A stretch of 35,086 bases of DNA from Deltaproteobacteria bacterium. Its GTDB lineage: Bacteria > UBA10199 > SPLOWO2-01-44-7. A program made the position numbers and the translations under genes. Shown here piece by piece: positions 8,685 to 16,105 of the stretch (positions are counted from its first letter, which is position 1; every line of letters begins with the position of its first letter). Location: assembly GCA_030648035.1 (NCBI GenBank), contig JAUSII010000099.1, forward strand, positions 1-35,086. The letters run 5' to 3'. The notes beneath the pieces were generated by a model. It saw nothing but the letters and a program-made list of their open reading frames with translations. It was not told where the DNA came from and ran no database searches.

Positions 8685-9377
8685 ATGTCTGCGGATGAAT
8701 ATATTTCACCAGAGGCTTACACTCCCATCCGCTGGGTCAAGTCGCTTCTTGAAAACCGGCGCGCGGCGGAAGAGACCGACGCACTCATCGCAAAAGTTGA
8801 CAGGCTCGCAACCGCTCCCGACAATGTCGTCCGCTATTTTTTCGACAACGATCTTCCCGCTCTAGTGAGCGCCTCCCGTCTCAAACCGGAAGAGGTTCAA
8901 AAAAAATTGCGCACGGCTTTTGAAAATACCTCCAACCGTCAAACTGCAGAACCGTGGTTTCGCCTGATACAGGTGGCCGCAGGAGATGCCTCGGCAAATC
9001 TTCCGGCATTGGACAGCATCACACCGCATCTTCTGGAAACGAAATCGCAGGCCTATCTCTATGCACTTGGGACAGTGGCAACACATCGTCCATTAGAGGC
9101 AACGCATCTGGCGAGGCAGGTTTTTGAAAAGGGAAATTTGACGACGCGTCTTTTGTCTTTTCGCACGACTCTTTTTTCACCGCACATCGGTGACGGCAAA
9201 ATGATCGGGGATCAGTTTGTGAGATTGATGGCGGTCGCGGAACGCAAAGAAATTGTGGAACCCTTCCTCACAAACATGCTTCAAAATAGCAGAGAAGAAA
9301 TTTCCCCGAAATCCAAAGGCAAGCTCGCCTGGCTGGGCGCCCTCTATCACGGCTGGCAACGCGAAGCTCTTTCCTGA
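8685..9377 (+). CDS. Helical-repeat protein, unknown function
   Basis: The protein has 230 residues when started at ATG 8685 (MSADEY). The frame is open back to ATG 8553, but that stretch is translated palindromic repeat, so the short form is preferred; no strong ribosome-binding site supports either. The sequence is almost all helical, with pairs such as VVRYFFDNDLPALVSASRL and FLTNMLQ at intervals of about 40 residues, as in HEAT-like solenoids. There is no signal peptide and no catalytic motif. It converges on the secreted-protein gene 16 bases away. The repeat upstream may have displaced its original promoter. Confidence 0.7.
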   Translation: MSADEYISPEAYTPIRWVKSLLENRRAAEETDALIAKVDRLATAPDNVVRYFFDNDLPALVSASRLKPEEVQKKLRTAFENTSNRQTAEPWFRLIQVAAGDASANLPALDSITPHLLETKSQAYLYALGTVATHRPLEATHLARQVFEKGNLTTRLLSFRTTLFSPHIGDGKMIGDQFVRLMAVAERKEIVEPFLTNMLQNSREEISPKSKGKLAWLGALYHGWQREALS

Positions 9378-9380
9378 AAC

Positions 9381-9411
9381 CAACCCAATCCGCCTAATGG
9401 ATATTGGGTTG
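9381..9411. terminator. Inverted repeat between convergent genes, possible bidirectional terminator
   Basis: CAACCCAAT (9381-9389) pairs perfectly with ATTGGGTTG (9403-9411) across a 13-base loop. It includes the last codons of the minus-strand gene ending at 9394. No T-run follows on either strand, so it would be an atypical terminator. Confidence 0.4.
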
Positions 9412-11055
9412 AATCATCAATTTGACGATCGCCTGTTTCTGCGCCGTGGTGATGGCGGTTGTTCCGTTGGTCGTTCCACCCAAAGCAGTGGCACGAGCAT
9501 CAACGCGTTGCTGAAACAACAAATCTGCGGCCTTTATTGCAGCGCGACTTGGCGTACCGCTCATAAAAAGGGCGAATTTCGACTGTTCAATAATTCTCAT
9601 ATCTTCTTCCAGTCCCATGAGAGAGGCCAAAGACGTCGGCATTCCCAGGCCCGAGAAATTGGTTCTGCTGGTCAACCACGACATACTGGAAGGGATGGCG
9701 ATGGTATCTACTGTGTAGGTTAACGACCCCCCATTTGCCAGCACGGCATCAATCACCCATTGGTGCAAAGCCGCCTGCGGAATCGGCCAGTTTTTGGAAG
9801 CTCCATTCTGGTCGCGGTAGCTTCCATATCCGACGGCGGAAAGCGTGGCCCCCGGAATACTGCTACTGGATGCCATGGAGGTCCTCAACGTGGTGATTTC
9901 GGCATCCGTTGAAACAATGGCCGACTGAAAAGTGGTGAATGCACTTTGAAAAGCGGCGTCCATCTCTGCTTTGATGGCGTCTGTCATTTGATTGTTCGTC
10001 GGATCTTCAAAATATTTTCCATACGTTCCCTCCAAGCTCTGGAAGGCAGTAATCATGCTGTCCACACCGGTGTTGTAACGGCTTATCTGACTGACAGAAG
10101 CATTCAATATGGCGAGAGCCGCGGTATATTCCCTCTTCACCTTTGAAGCGGCAATGCGGGTGAAAAAATTCTTGATGGCCTGCCCCATGGAGCTGTTCAC
10201 CGTGGAAGAAATCGCCATCAGGTTAGAATCACTATCGGACACTTCACCCGCCGCATCAAAAGCGGAAGTGATCAATTGCAAATCGATCCCTGCGGCACTG
10301 GCGGCATCGACAAAAATATCCCCCATGAACCCGCCCCCTTCAGCCATATCCTTGGTAGCCAACGTCGGATTTGAAGTGGTGTTCTCTACGGCATCCTTGA
10401 ATTTGGCGGTGAAGTCGGGAAGCGCCCTAAAACCGGGATTGGAGATCAGCTTCTGCCTGAATGTCTGCAGTTGGGAAGCGGTGACCCCATTTGTTGTTAG
10501 AAACGACACAAAACCGCCGTCTCCAAGAATGGCATTTTTCCCTCCCGTTGCAATATTCACTATGTCGGCCTCACTAATGCCGGGAGTGCGGAGAATGACG
10601 AAGCCAAAAGAGGCAAAAATGGGATCGTCCGATTTTGCAGCCGCAAATCCCAAAAGCATGGCTTTGGTCTGGGCATAAGAGAGGGTGTTCAACCCGGCAG
10701 AATTGGAGCTACCAGAGGGGGGTGCCGGGGCCAAACTCTGACGGACAACGGTATCAGCTGTGATCGGGGTTGCTGTTCCGGTGGCATCGAGGGTCGGTCC
10801 TTTGACGGTCACCATCAAAAAATTGGCATCGCTATTTGTTGGAATACTGGAGAAAGAAAAAGCTATTTTTCCGTTGGCGTCAGCCACCGCAGTGGTAGAG
10901 GTGACATCGGTTGTCGTTCCGTCGCTGTTGGCTTTGGCCAAGATCACGGAATAGCTTGCCCCTACCTCAAGAGCCGCGTGAACCGTTGGCGATATCAAAA
11001 ACGAAAACAGAGCCACCCACAAAAAAATTCCTTTTCTACGGAAAAATAAATTCAT
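9394..11055 (-). CDS. Large exported protein, unknown function
   Basis: The protein has 553 residues from ATG 11055 with a GGGGG-rich ribosome-binding site. A classical signal peptide is visible: basic MNLFFRRK, a hydrophobic core to about residue 22, and a cleavage site around SPTVHA-AL. Residues about 28-100 look like a beta-sandwich with many Thr, Asp and Ala. The rest is mainly helical and low in Cys, with Ser-, Thr-, Asn- and Ala-rich linkers such as PAPPSGSSNSAG. It has no lipobox and no transmembrane segment after the signal, so it is periplasmic or secreted. A small lipoprotein gene lies 26 bases upstream under a good promoter, and the two are probably one operon. I do not recognise the family. 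Confidence 0.85.
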   Translation of the reverse strand: MNLFFRRKGIFLWVALFSFLISPTVHAALEVGASYSVILAKANSDGTTTDVTSTTAVADANGKIAFSFSSIPTNSDANFLMVTVKGPTLDATGTATPITADTVVRQSLAPAPPSGSSNSAGLNTLSYAQTKAMLLGFAAAKSDDPIFASFGFVILRTPGISEADIVNIATGGKNAILGDGGFVSFLTTNGVTASQLQTFRQKLISNPGFRALPDFTAKFKDAVENTTSNPTLATKDMAEGGGFMGDIFVDAASAAGIDLQLITSAFDAAGEVSDSDSNLMAISSTVNSSMGQAIKNFFTRIAASKVKREYTAALAILNASVSQISRYNTGVDSMITAFQSLEGTYGKYFEDPTNNQMTDAIKAEMDAAFQSAFTTFQSAIVSTDAEITTLRTSMASSSSIPGATLSAVGYGSYRDQNGASKNWPIPQAALHQWVIDAVLANGGSLTYTVDTIAIPSSMSWLTSRTNFSGLGMPTSLASLMGLEEDMRIIEQSKFALFMSGTPSRAAIKAADLLFQQRVDARATALGGTTNGTTAITTAQKQAIVKLMIQPNIH

Positions 11056-11081
11056 CGTTCCCCCTGTTCTGTTGTTATCAA

Positions 11082-11231
11082 TTAAATGCCGCTACCAGAA
11101 ACGGTGCCGCCATTGGTGGTGGTACCCGTGCCAGTTGCCGTGGTTCCCGTGCCACTGTTGCCCGGTGTGCCACACGCACTCAAACCCGCCACAAAAACCG
11201 AAGCAACCAAAACCAAAATAAATTTTTTCAT
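11082..11231 (-). CDS. Small Thr/Gly-rich lipoprotein, 49 residues
   Basis: ATG at 11231 follows GGGGGAAT. The product begins MKKFILVLVASVFVAG and has the lipobox LSAC (Cys20), after which only 29 residues remain, nearly all Gly, Thr, Ser, Asn and Ala, in GTGTT-like repeats. The mature part is too short and flexible for an enzyme; it may be a surface spacer or partner of the larger exported protein encoded downstream. A strong promoter lies 34 bases upstream. Confidence 0.8.
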   Translation of the reverse strand: MKKFILVLVASVFVAGLSACGTPGNSGTGTTATGTGTTTNGGTVSGSGI

Positions 11232-11264
11232 TATTCCCCCTTGTTTGAAATTAAAGCCCGTAAA

Positions 11265-11293
11265 ATGTTAAGTCTTTATTTTTATTTCGTCAA
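11265..11293 (-). promoter_or_regulatory. Sigma-70-type promoter for the lipoprotein/exported-protein pair
   Basis: Read on the minus strand: TTGACG, 17 bases, TAACAT. The spacer and flank are AT-rich. The -10 ends 33 bases before ATG 11231, giving a leader of about 27 bases with a good ribosome-binding site. Confidence 0.65.
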
Positions 11294-11311
11294 ATAAAAA
11301 AATGATGTCTG

Positions 11312-11692
11312 TTAAAAAATGGCGGTGATTTCGATTTCTACAGTGGCACCTTTGGGAAGATTCGACACCTCTACTGTTGAGCGGGCGGGAGTGTGACTCC
11401 CAAAAAAGCGGGCATAGACGGCATTGACCTTTGAAAACTGTGAAAGATCCTTCAAAAAAATGGTTGTTTTAACCACCGCATCGGGACCCAAATTTTGCGA
11501 GGCCAATATCGCGTCGATATTTTTCAAAACCAGTTCCGTCTGACGTTCCACATCGCCCTCAAACAGGCAGACTTCGTTTGTTTTCGGATCGATTGGAATC
11601 TGCCCCGACAAAAATAAAAATCCACCAGCCTTTATAGCTTGCGAATAGGGGCCGATTGGCTTGGGGGCTTTATCTGTAAAAATAATTTCCAT
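11312..11692 (-). CDS. ridA: RidA-family enamine/imine deaminase
   Basis: RidA hydrolyses reactive 2-aminoacrylate and related enamines released by PLP enzymes. The 126-residue length is standard. Family segments are PIGPYSQAIKAGGFLFLSGQ at the start, a middle TTIFLKDLSQF, and the C-terminal PARSTVEVSNLPKGATVEIE, whose Arg binds the substrate carboxylate. ATG 11692 is clear. It is divergent from the NamZ-like gene. It acts as a cytoplasmic trimer. A partner PLP lyase (tryptophanase family) is encoded about 3 kb away. Confidence 0.95.
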   Translation of the reverse strand: MEIIFTDKAPKPIGPYSQAIKAGGFLFLSGQIPIDPKTNEVCLFEGDVERQTELVLKNIDAILASQNLGPDAVVKTTIFLKDLSQFSKVNAVYARFFGSHTPARSTVEVSNLPKGATVEIEITAIF

Positions 11693-11714
11693 AATTAATG
11701 GTGATTACCAAACT

Positions 11715-11742
11715 TTGACAATAATTCAAGTTGTGATATGCG
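11715..11742 (+). promoter_or_regulatory. Sigma-70-type promoter for the NamZ-like gene
   Basis: TTGACA (11715-11720), 16 bases, TATGCG (11737-11742). The -35 is perfect, the -10 is weak. The ATG lies 8 bases after the -10, so the mRNA may be leaderless. Confidence 0.45.
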
Positions 11743-11750
11743 CGAGCCCT

Positions 11751-12926
11751 ATGTTGCTTGGACTCGACATTCTCTTAAGAGATAACAAAAAATTGCTGGA
11801 AGGAAAACGGATCGGAATTTTGGGGCATCAGGCCAGCCTCAATTCCAAAGGGGAACATATTGTCGATCTGCTGGTTGATAAAAAAAACAACTGGAAGGTG
11901 ACGACATTATTCGGGCCCGAACACGGCATTACCACCCACGCTCAAGATATGGAGGCGGTGCAGTCTGGCGTTCACAAACCGACAGGATTGCCCTTGCACA
12001 GTCTCTACGGTCACACCGACAAGTCACTGCGCCCCACAGAAGAGATGCTCCAAAATATCGACACCCTTGTAATCGATCTGCAGGATATCGGCTCGCGCTA
12101 TTACACCTACATCTGGACCGCATCGCTTTGCATGGAGGTTTGTGCAAAATATAAAAAAGAGGTCATCATTCTCGACCGCCCCAATCCCATCAACGGCGTC
12201 ACCATTGAAGGGGAACTTAATCAGTCGGGCTACACCTCTTTTGTCGGGCTCTATCCTTTGGCGGTGCGGCACGGCATGACGTTTGGGGAGATGGCCCGCT
12301 TCTTTAACGATGCGCAGGATTTGAATTGTGATCTCAAGGTTGTTTCGATGGAGGGCTGGGAGAGGGAATGGTATTGGGATCAGACGGGATTAAAGTGGAC
12401 CAATCCCTCACCCAACATGCGCTCACCCCTGCAAGCCCTGATGTATCCGGGCACCTGCCTTCTTGAAGGGACCAATGTCTCCGAGGGGCGCGGCACCGAT
12501 ATCCCTTTTGAAATCGTGGGTGCTCCTTTTGTGGATTCCGCCGAATTGCTGGAGTCGATGAAAGAATTTAATCTGCCGGGCGTTCAATATGAAAGCATCG
12601 ATTTCACACCGACGATGCAAAAGCATGCCGGGAAACTCTGTCACGGCATGCGCTTTAAAGTCACCGACCGAAACATTTTCAAACCCTATGTCACCGGTCT
12701 GGCGCTGATCTGGTCTCTCTCCACACTCTATCGTGAAAAGGGATTTGAATGGCGTCTCGAACCGTATGAATTTATCGAAGACATTCCCGCTGTCGATCTC
12801 CTTACCGGCAGTTCCACTGTGCGGCAGGCGATTGAAAAACATCTTCCTCTAAGAGAACTTCTCGAATGGGTTGAAGAACCCCCAACCAGCTTCCTGCGCG
12901 AACGCAGGACTTATCTTTTGTATTAA
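11751..12926 (+). CDS. NamZ/DUF1343-family protein, exo-beta-N-acetylmuramidase-like
   Basis: The protein has 391 residues from ATG 11751. Family segments follow in order: FGPEHG, DLQDIGSRYYTY, ILDRPNPING, AVRHGMTFGEMA, NPSPNMRSP and EGTNVSEGRGTDIPFEIVG. Characterised members (NamZ) remove terminal MurNAc from peptidoglycan fragments, so a role in cell-wall recycling or feeding on wall debris is likely. Many homologues are exported, but here no signal peptide precedes the domain, which suggests a cytoplasmic recycling enzyme unless the start is wrong. The gene converges on cdd with 3 bases between them. Catalytic residues cannot be assigned with certainty from sequence alone. Confidence 0.88.
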   Translation: MLLGLDILLRDNKKLLEGKRIGILGHQASLNSKGEHIVDLLVDKKNNWKVTTLFGPEHGITTHAQDMEAVQSGVHKPTGLPLHSLYGHTDKSLRPTEEMLQNIDTLVIDLQDIGSRYYTYIWTASLCMEVCAKYKKEVIILDRPNPINGVTIEGELNQSGYTSFVGLYPLAVRHGMTFGEMARFFNDAQDLNCDLKVVSMEGWEREWYWDQTGLKWTNPSPNMRSPLQALMYPGTCLLEGTNVSEGRGTDIPFEIVGAPFVDSAELLESMKEFNLPGVQYESIDFTPTMQKHAGKLCHGMRFKVTDRNIFKPYVTGLALIWSLSTLYREKGFEWRLEPYEFIEDIPAVDLLTGSSTVRQAIEKHLPLRELLEWVEEPPTSFLRERRTYLLY

Positions 12927-12929
12927 TAT

Positions 12930-13301
12930 TTAAAACCGGAAAGCCTTTGGCAAAAGATTGGAGAGCTTCACCGTTTCTGTTTCGCCTTTTGTATTGGCGA
13001 GAATAATTTCCAGCTCGGGGGCGAATTCGTAGAGAACCTGGCGACAAGCGCCGCAGGGTGTCGGTTGCGGATGATCGGCGACAATGGCGATGCGGCGAAA
13101 TTTGATAGCCCCCTCTGAAACCGCCTTCATAAGGGCAATCCGCTCGGCGCAAACAGTCAAACCATAAGAGGCATTTTCCACATTGCATCCGGTAAACACG
13201 GTGCCATCTTCGGCTTCCAGCGCCGCACCGACCGCAAATTTGGAATAGGGAGAATAGGATTTTTGTCGGGCTTCAATGGCTTTTTTAACCAGTTCGTTCA
13301 T
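12930..13301 (-). CDS. cdd: Cytidine deaminase
   Basis: This enzyme deaminates cytidine and deoxycytidine to uridines in pyrimidine salvage. At 123 residues it is the short, tetrameric type. The zinc ligands and catalytic Glu are intact: NVENASYGLTVCAERIA (Cys, Glu) and PCGACRQVL (two Cys). The substrate-binding SPYSKFAVGAAL is present. ATG 13301 is 9 bases after the stop of the upstream exported-protein gene and has AGGGG before it, so the two are probably cotranscribed from the sigma-28-like site at 13777. Confidence 0.95.
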   Translation of the reverse strand: MNELVKKAIEARQKSYSPYSKFAVGAALEAEDGTVFTGCNVENASYGLTVCAERIALMKAVSEGAIKFRRIAIVADHPQPTPCGACRQVLYEFAPELEIILANTKGETETVKLSNLLPKAFRF

Positions 13302-13310
13302 GCAACCCCT

Positions 13311-13769
13311 CTACTCCACCGCATGGGCAAAACGCAAGGCGCGAATGCTTTCAAAACGATTTCCAACAATTTTTTGCAACATCTGCTTGAGCGTTTCGGC
13401 CCGCTCGCCTGTCGCCTTCATTTTGAGATAAATGCCTACTTTGAGTTCTCCCAAGTCGGGCTGATCTTTGGAATAGATACGAAGGTTACAGCCGTTTTTT
13501 TCAAAACCCTCTTCTTCGGAATAATGATATTGATAGATTATCTCTTTGGCAGAAACGGTGGCCTTCCTCCATTTTTTGAGCTGGGGAAACTCTCCCTCCA
13601 ACGCACCGATGTCTTTGGCAATCGCGGCCATCGCCTCATCCATCGCTTTGTGCGCCACGATCACCGAAAGGGCGCGACTGGTCTCCGGCCCGGAGATATC
13701 CGCCGATACAGCGAAGCCCGAGGAGATTATCAGCAGGATTGCAAACCAGAAATAGAAGTGGCGCATCAT
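13311..13769 (-). CDS. Small exported protein, unknown function
   Basis: The protein has 152 residues from ATG 13769. This start is chosen because it lies exactly 7 bases after the -10 of a sigma-28-like promoter; the longer frame to 13793 would begin inside the promoter. The N-terminus MMRHFYFWFAILLIISS with FAVSA-D is a signal peptide of about 25 residues. The mature part has helices (VAHKAMDEAMAAIAKDI) and a charged middle with KKWRKATVSAKEII, and one Cys. It has no lipobox and no known motif. It is followed by cdd and stands back to back with the methyltransferase gene. Confidence 0.8.
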   Translation of the reverse strand: MMRHFYFWFAILLIISSGFAVSADISGPETSRALSVIVAHKAMDEAMAAIAKDIGALEGEFPQLKKWRKATVSAKEIIYQYHYSEEEGFEKNGCNLRIYSKDQPDLGELKVGIYLKMKATGERAETLKQMLQKIVGNRFESIRALRFAHAVE

Positions 13770-13776
13770 GAAGAGT

Positions 13777-13804
13777 ATATCGGCTGATCTCAAAATAAGT
13801 TGCT
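13777..13804 (-). promoter_or_regulatory. Sigma-28-like promoter, site H
   Basis: Read on the minus strand: AGCAACTT, 14 bases, CGATAT; extended -10 GCCGATAT. Seven bases then separate it from ATG 13769, so the mRNA is predicted to be leaderless. Its -35 box stands 59 bases from that of the divergent site F. Confidence 0.8.
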
Positions 13805-13863
13805 TGCGCTCTCGACGGTCAGACTACTTCAAAATCCGCATAAAAAAATACTGGGGCCTGATA

Positions 13864-13891
13864 AGCAACTTTTGGAGATGATTGCCGATAA
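13864..13891 (+). promoter_or_regulatory. Sigma-28-like promoter, site F
   Basis: AGCAACTT (13864-13871), 14 bases, CGATAA (13886-13891); extended -10 GCCGATAA, a perfect match to the FliA -10. It serves the methyltransferase-like gene. Confidence 0.82.
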
Positions 13892-13911
13892 TATAAATGA
13901 GGATGCTTAAA

Positions 13912-14691
13912 ATGGCTGGAGATTTTGCGATATCCCCGATTTTGACAAGTGCTGTGCAGGTGATTGCCGGCACCCCCTTGGCCACCGCGCAAGAGGTTTT
14001 AAATGTCCTCCCTGCGGGCATGGTGGGAGATCGATTTATTCAGGGGCCCGATTTGTCTCCAAAGCTTCCGACGAGTGCGGAGGGTAAAGAGTGGAGAAGA
14101 ACTTTTTTGATGAGAGCGTTCAATGCATTAGCTCATTTGGAAAATAAATTGTTATATCCCATTGATTCCCTTATGTACAACTTGACTGGCCCATTCCGGA
14201 AGGATTGGCAGAGCGTTATTTCCACACGCAGGCCACCATCCACTTGCATTGAGCAATTGCATTTAGATTATTATGATTTTTCAAACAAAAAAATATTGGA
14301 TGTGGCTTGTGGAAGAAGTCGCTTTGCGCAGTTCATAAATCTTTTTTATGGAGACACGGGGACTCTCGCTGTTGCTCTAGATAAAAATATAAAACACAAA
14401 CCCCCTTTAAGGATAAAAGGGAATGCGTATAAATTGCCTTTTCAAGAACCTTGTTTTGATCTCGTGACCTGCAATTTCTTGCTGCATCATTTTAGCTTTG
14501 GTCGACAATTGATGTTTATCGAGGAGATGGTTCGAGTGACAAAGCCGGGCGGACAAATTCACATTGGGGGGGTGTTCGAGACTTTGAATTTAGGGGCTAT
14601 CGAAGAACTCTCTCGAGTAGAAAGATTTTTTGTTCACGAAATCCGATCCTATGAGGGTCTTTATTCTGTAGAGATCCGATTAAAGTCCTGA
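13912..14691 (+). CDS. SAM-dependent methyltransferase (class I) with N-terminal extension
   Basis: The protein has 259 residues from ATG 13912. In-frame ATGs at 13897 and 13903 are possible, but 13897 is too close to the -10, and MAGDFAISP matches MATSFLLSP at the start of the AAA ATPase gene. GAGG lies 9 bases before 13912. The core is a Rossmann methyltransferase: motif I ILDVACGRSRFAQFI, acidic AVALDKN, AYKLPFQEPCFDLVTCNFLL, then EEMVRVTKPGGQIHIGG. The C-terminus ends soon after, so the fold is on the short side. About 115 residues precede motif I and resemble nothing I know. Small-molecule or protein substrate cannot be told. Confidence 0.85.
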   Translation: MAGDFAISPILTSAVQVIAGTPLATAQEVLNVLPAGMVGDRFIQGPDLSPKLPTSAEGKEWRRTFLMRAFNALAHLENKLLYPIDSLMYNLTGPFRKDWQSVISTRRPPSTCIEQLHLDYYDFSNKKILDVACGRSRFAQFINLFYGDTGTLAVALDKNIKHKPPLRIKGNAYKLPFQEPCFDLVTCNFLLHHFSFGRQLMFIEEMVRVTKPGGQIHIGGVFETLNLGAIEELSRVERFFVHEIRSYEGLYSVEIRLKS

Positions 14692-14740
14692 CCGCTTTTC
14701 TCCTTGCCTTCCTTATTAAATAATTCAATCTTTCGCGCCT

Positions 14741-16105
14741 ATGCTCCCCTATCGCATCAAAGTTGTTGAGCCGATTCAACTCCTCCCCGCGCCTGTGCGC
14801 GAGAAAAAAATAAATGAGGCGGGGTTGAATGTTTTCAGATTGAAAAGTCAGGATGTCTACATCGATCTGCTGACCGACTCTGGCACGTCCGCCATGAGCA
14901 CACTGCAGTGGTCGAAGATCATGCTGGGAGATGAATCGTATGCCGGCTCCGAATCTTTTTTTCGATTACAAAACAGCGTTCAGGAAATTTTTGGCCTCCC
15001 GTTTATTCTTCCGACGCATCAGGGGAGAGCGGCCGAGCATCTTCTCGACATGGCCCTCATCAAACCCGGCATGTTGGTGCCGGGCAACATTCACTTCGAC
15101 ACCACGCGTGCGCATATCGAGCTGGCCAAAGGCCGCACTTTTGATGTGACTTTTGAAGAGGGCCACAGTTCCACCGGAGACAACCCATTCAAGGGAAATC
15201 TCGACTGCAAAGCGCTGGAGGCCTGCATTGAAAAAGCCGGGGTGGAGAAAATTGCCTATGTTTTGATCACCATCACCTGCAACTCCAACGGCGGACAACC
15301 GGTCTCGATGGAAAATATTGCGGCAGTTTCAAAAATATGCCGACATCACAAGATCAAACTTTTTTTCGACGCCGCCCGTTTTGCGGAGAATGCTTTTTTT
15401 ATTCAACAACGCGAGAAGGACTTTCAAAAGAAACCGATTCCAGAAATTGTCCAGAGGATGTTCTCCTACGTCGATGGTTGCACCATGAGCGCAAAAAAAG
15501 ACGCGCTTGTTCCAATGGGGGGTTTTCTGGCCCTTCGCGACGAGAGCCTTTTTGAATCTCTCAAAACTCTGGGCGTTTTGTATGAGGGCTTCTACACCTA
15601 CGGCGGCTTGAGCGGCATGGATATGGAGGCGATGGCACAGGGTTTAAAAGAGGTGATCGACGAAAATTATATCCATTATAGTGTGGGACAGGTTCAGCGC
15701 CTGGGAGAAAAATTAAAAAAGGCCGGCGTGCCGACCGTCACCCCTTTTGGCGGTCACGGCATTTTCATCGACGGCCGCCGTTTTTATCCCAACATTCCGG
15801 AGAATCAGTTTCCGGCGCAACTGGTCTGCGTGGAACTTTATAAAAATGGCGGTGTGCGCAGTGTGGAGGCGGGAGCGTGCATGGCCGGGCGCAACCCCGA
15901 CACCGGAGCGAACATCCGTCCCACCATGGATTTGTGCCGCATGGCCATTCCGCGTCGCGCATACACACATGAACATCTCGACTATGTCGCCGACGCGGTG
16001 ATTGAAACTTTTGAAAAAGGAAAAACAAAAAAAACAGGTCTTCTGATGACAGAAGAACCCTCCACAGGCATTCGCCATTTCTCGGCGGGTTTTAAATATG
16101 CTTAA
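14741..16105 (+). CDS. Tryptophanase / tyrosine phenol-lyase family beta-eliminating lyase
   Basis: The protein has 454 residues, normal for the family. It is a PLP enzyme: the Schiff-base Lys is the second Lys (K253) of CTMSAKKDALVPMGGF, the PLP-ring Asp is D220 in FFDAARFAENA, and PTHQGRAAEH near residue 91 lies in the cofactor pocket. The C-terminal RMAIPRRAYTHEHLDYVADA resembles tyrosine phenol-lyase, while the end (IRHFSAGFKYA) resembles tryptophanase. The segment VRSVEAGACMAGRN has Ala where tyrosine phenol-lyase appears to carry its phenol-binding Arg. The substrate is therefore open. No TnaC-like leader is visible in the 49 bases upstream. It overlaps the next gene by 8 bases. Confidence 0.9.
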   Translation: MLPYRIKVVEPIQLLPAPVREKKINEAGLNVFRLKSQDVYIDLLTDSGTSAMSTLQWSKIMLGDESYAGSESFFRLQNSVQEIFGLPFILPTHQGRAAEHLLDMALIKPGMLVPGNIHFDTTRAHIELAKGRTFDVTFEEGHSSTGDNPFKGNLDCKALEACIEKAGVEKIAYVLITITCNSNGGQPVSMENIAAVSKICRHHKIKLFFDAARFAENAFFIQQREKDFQKKPIPEIVQRMFSYVDGCTMSAKKDALVPMGGFLALRDESLFESLKTLGVLYEGFYTYGGLSGMDMEAMAQGLKEVIDENYIHYSVGQVQRLGEKLKKAGVPTVTPFGGHGIFIDGRRFYPNIPENQFPAQLVCVELYKNGGVRSVEAGACMAGRNPDTGANIRPTMDLCRMAIPRRAYTHEHLDYVADAVIETFEKGKTKKTGLLMTEEPSTGIRHFSAGFKYA

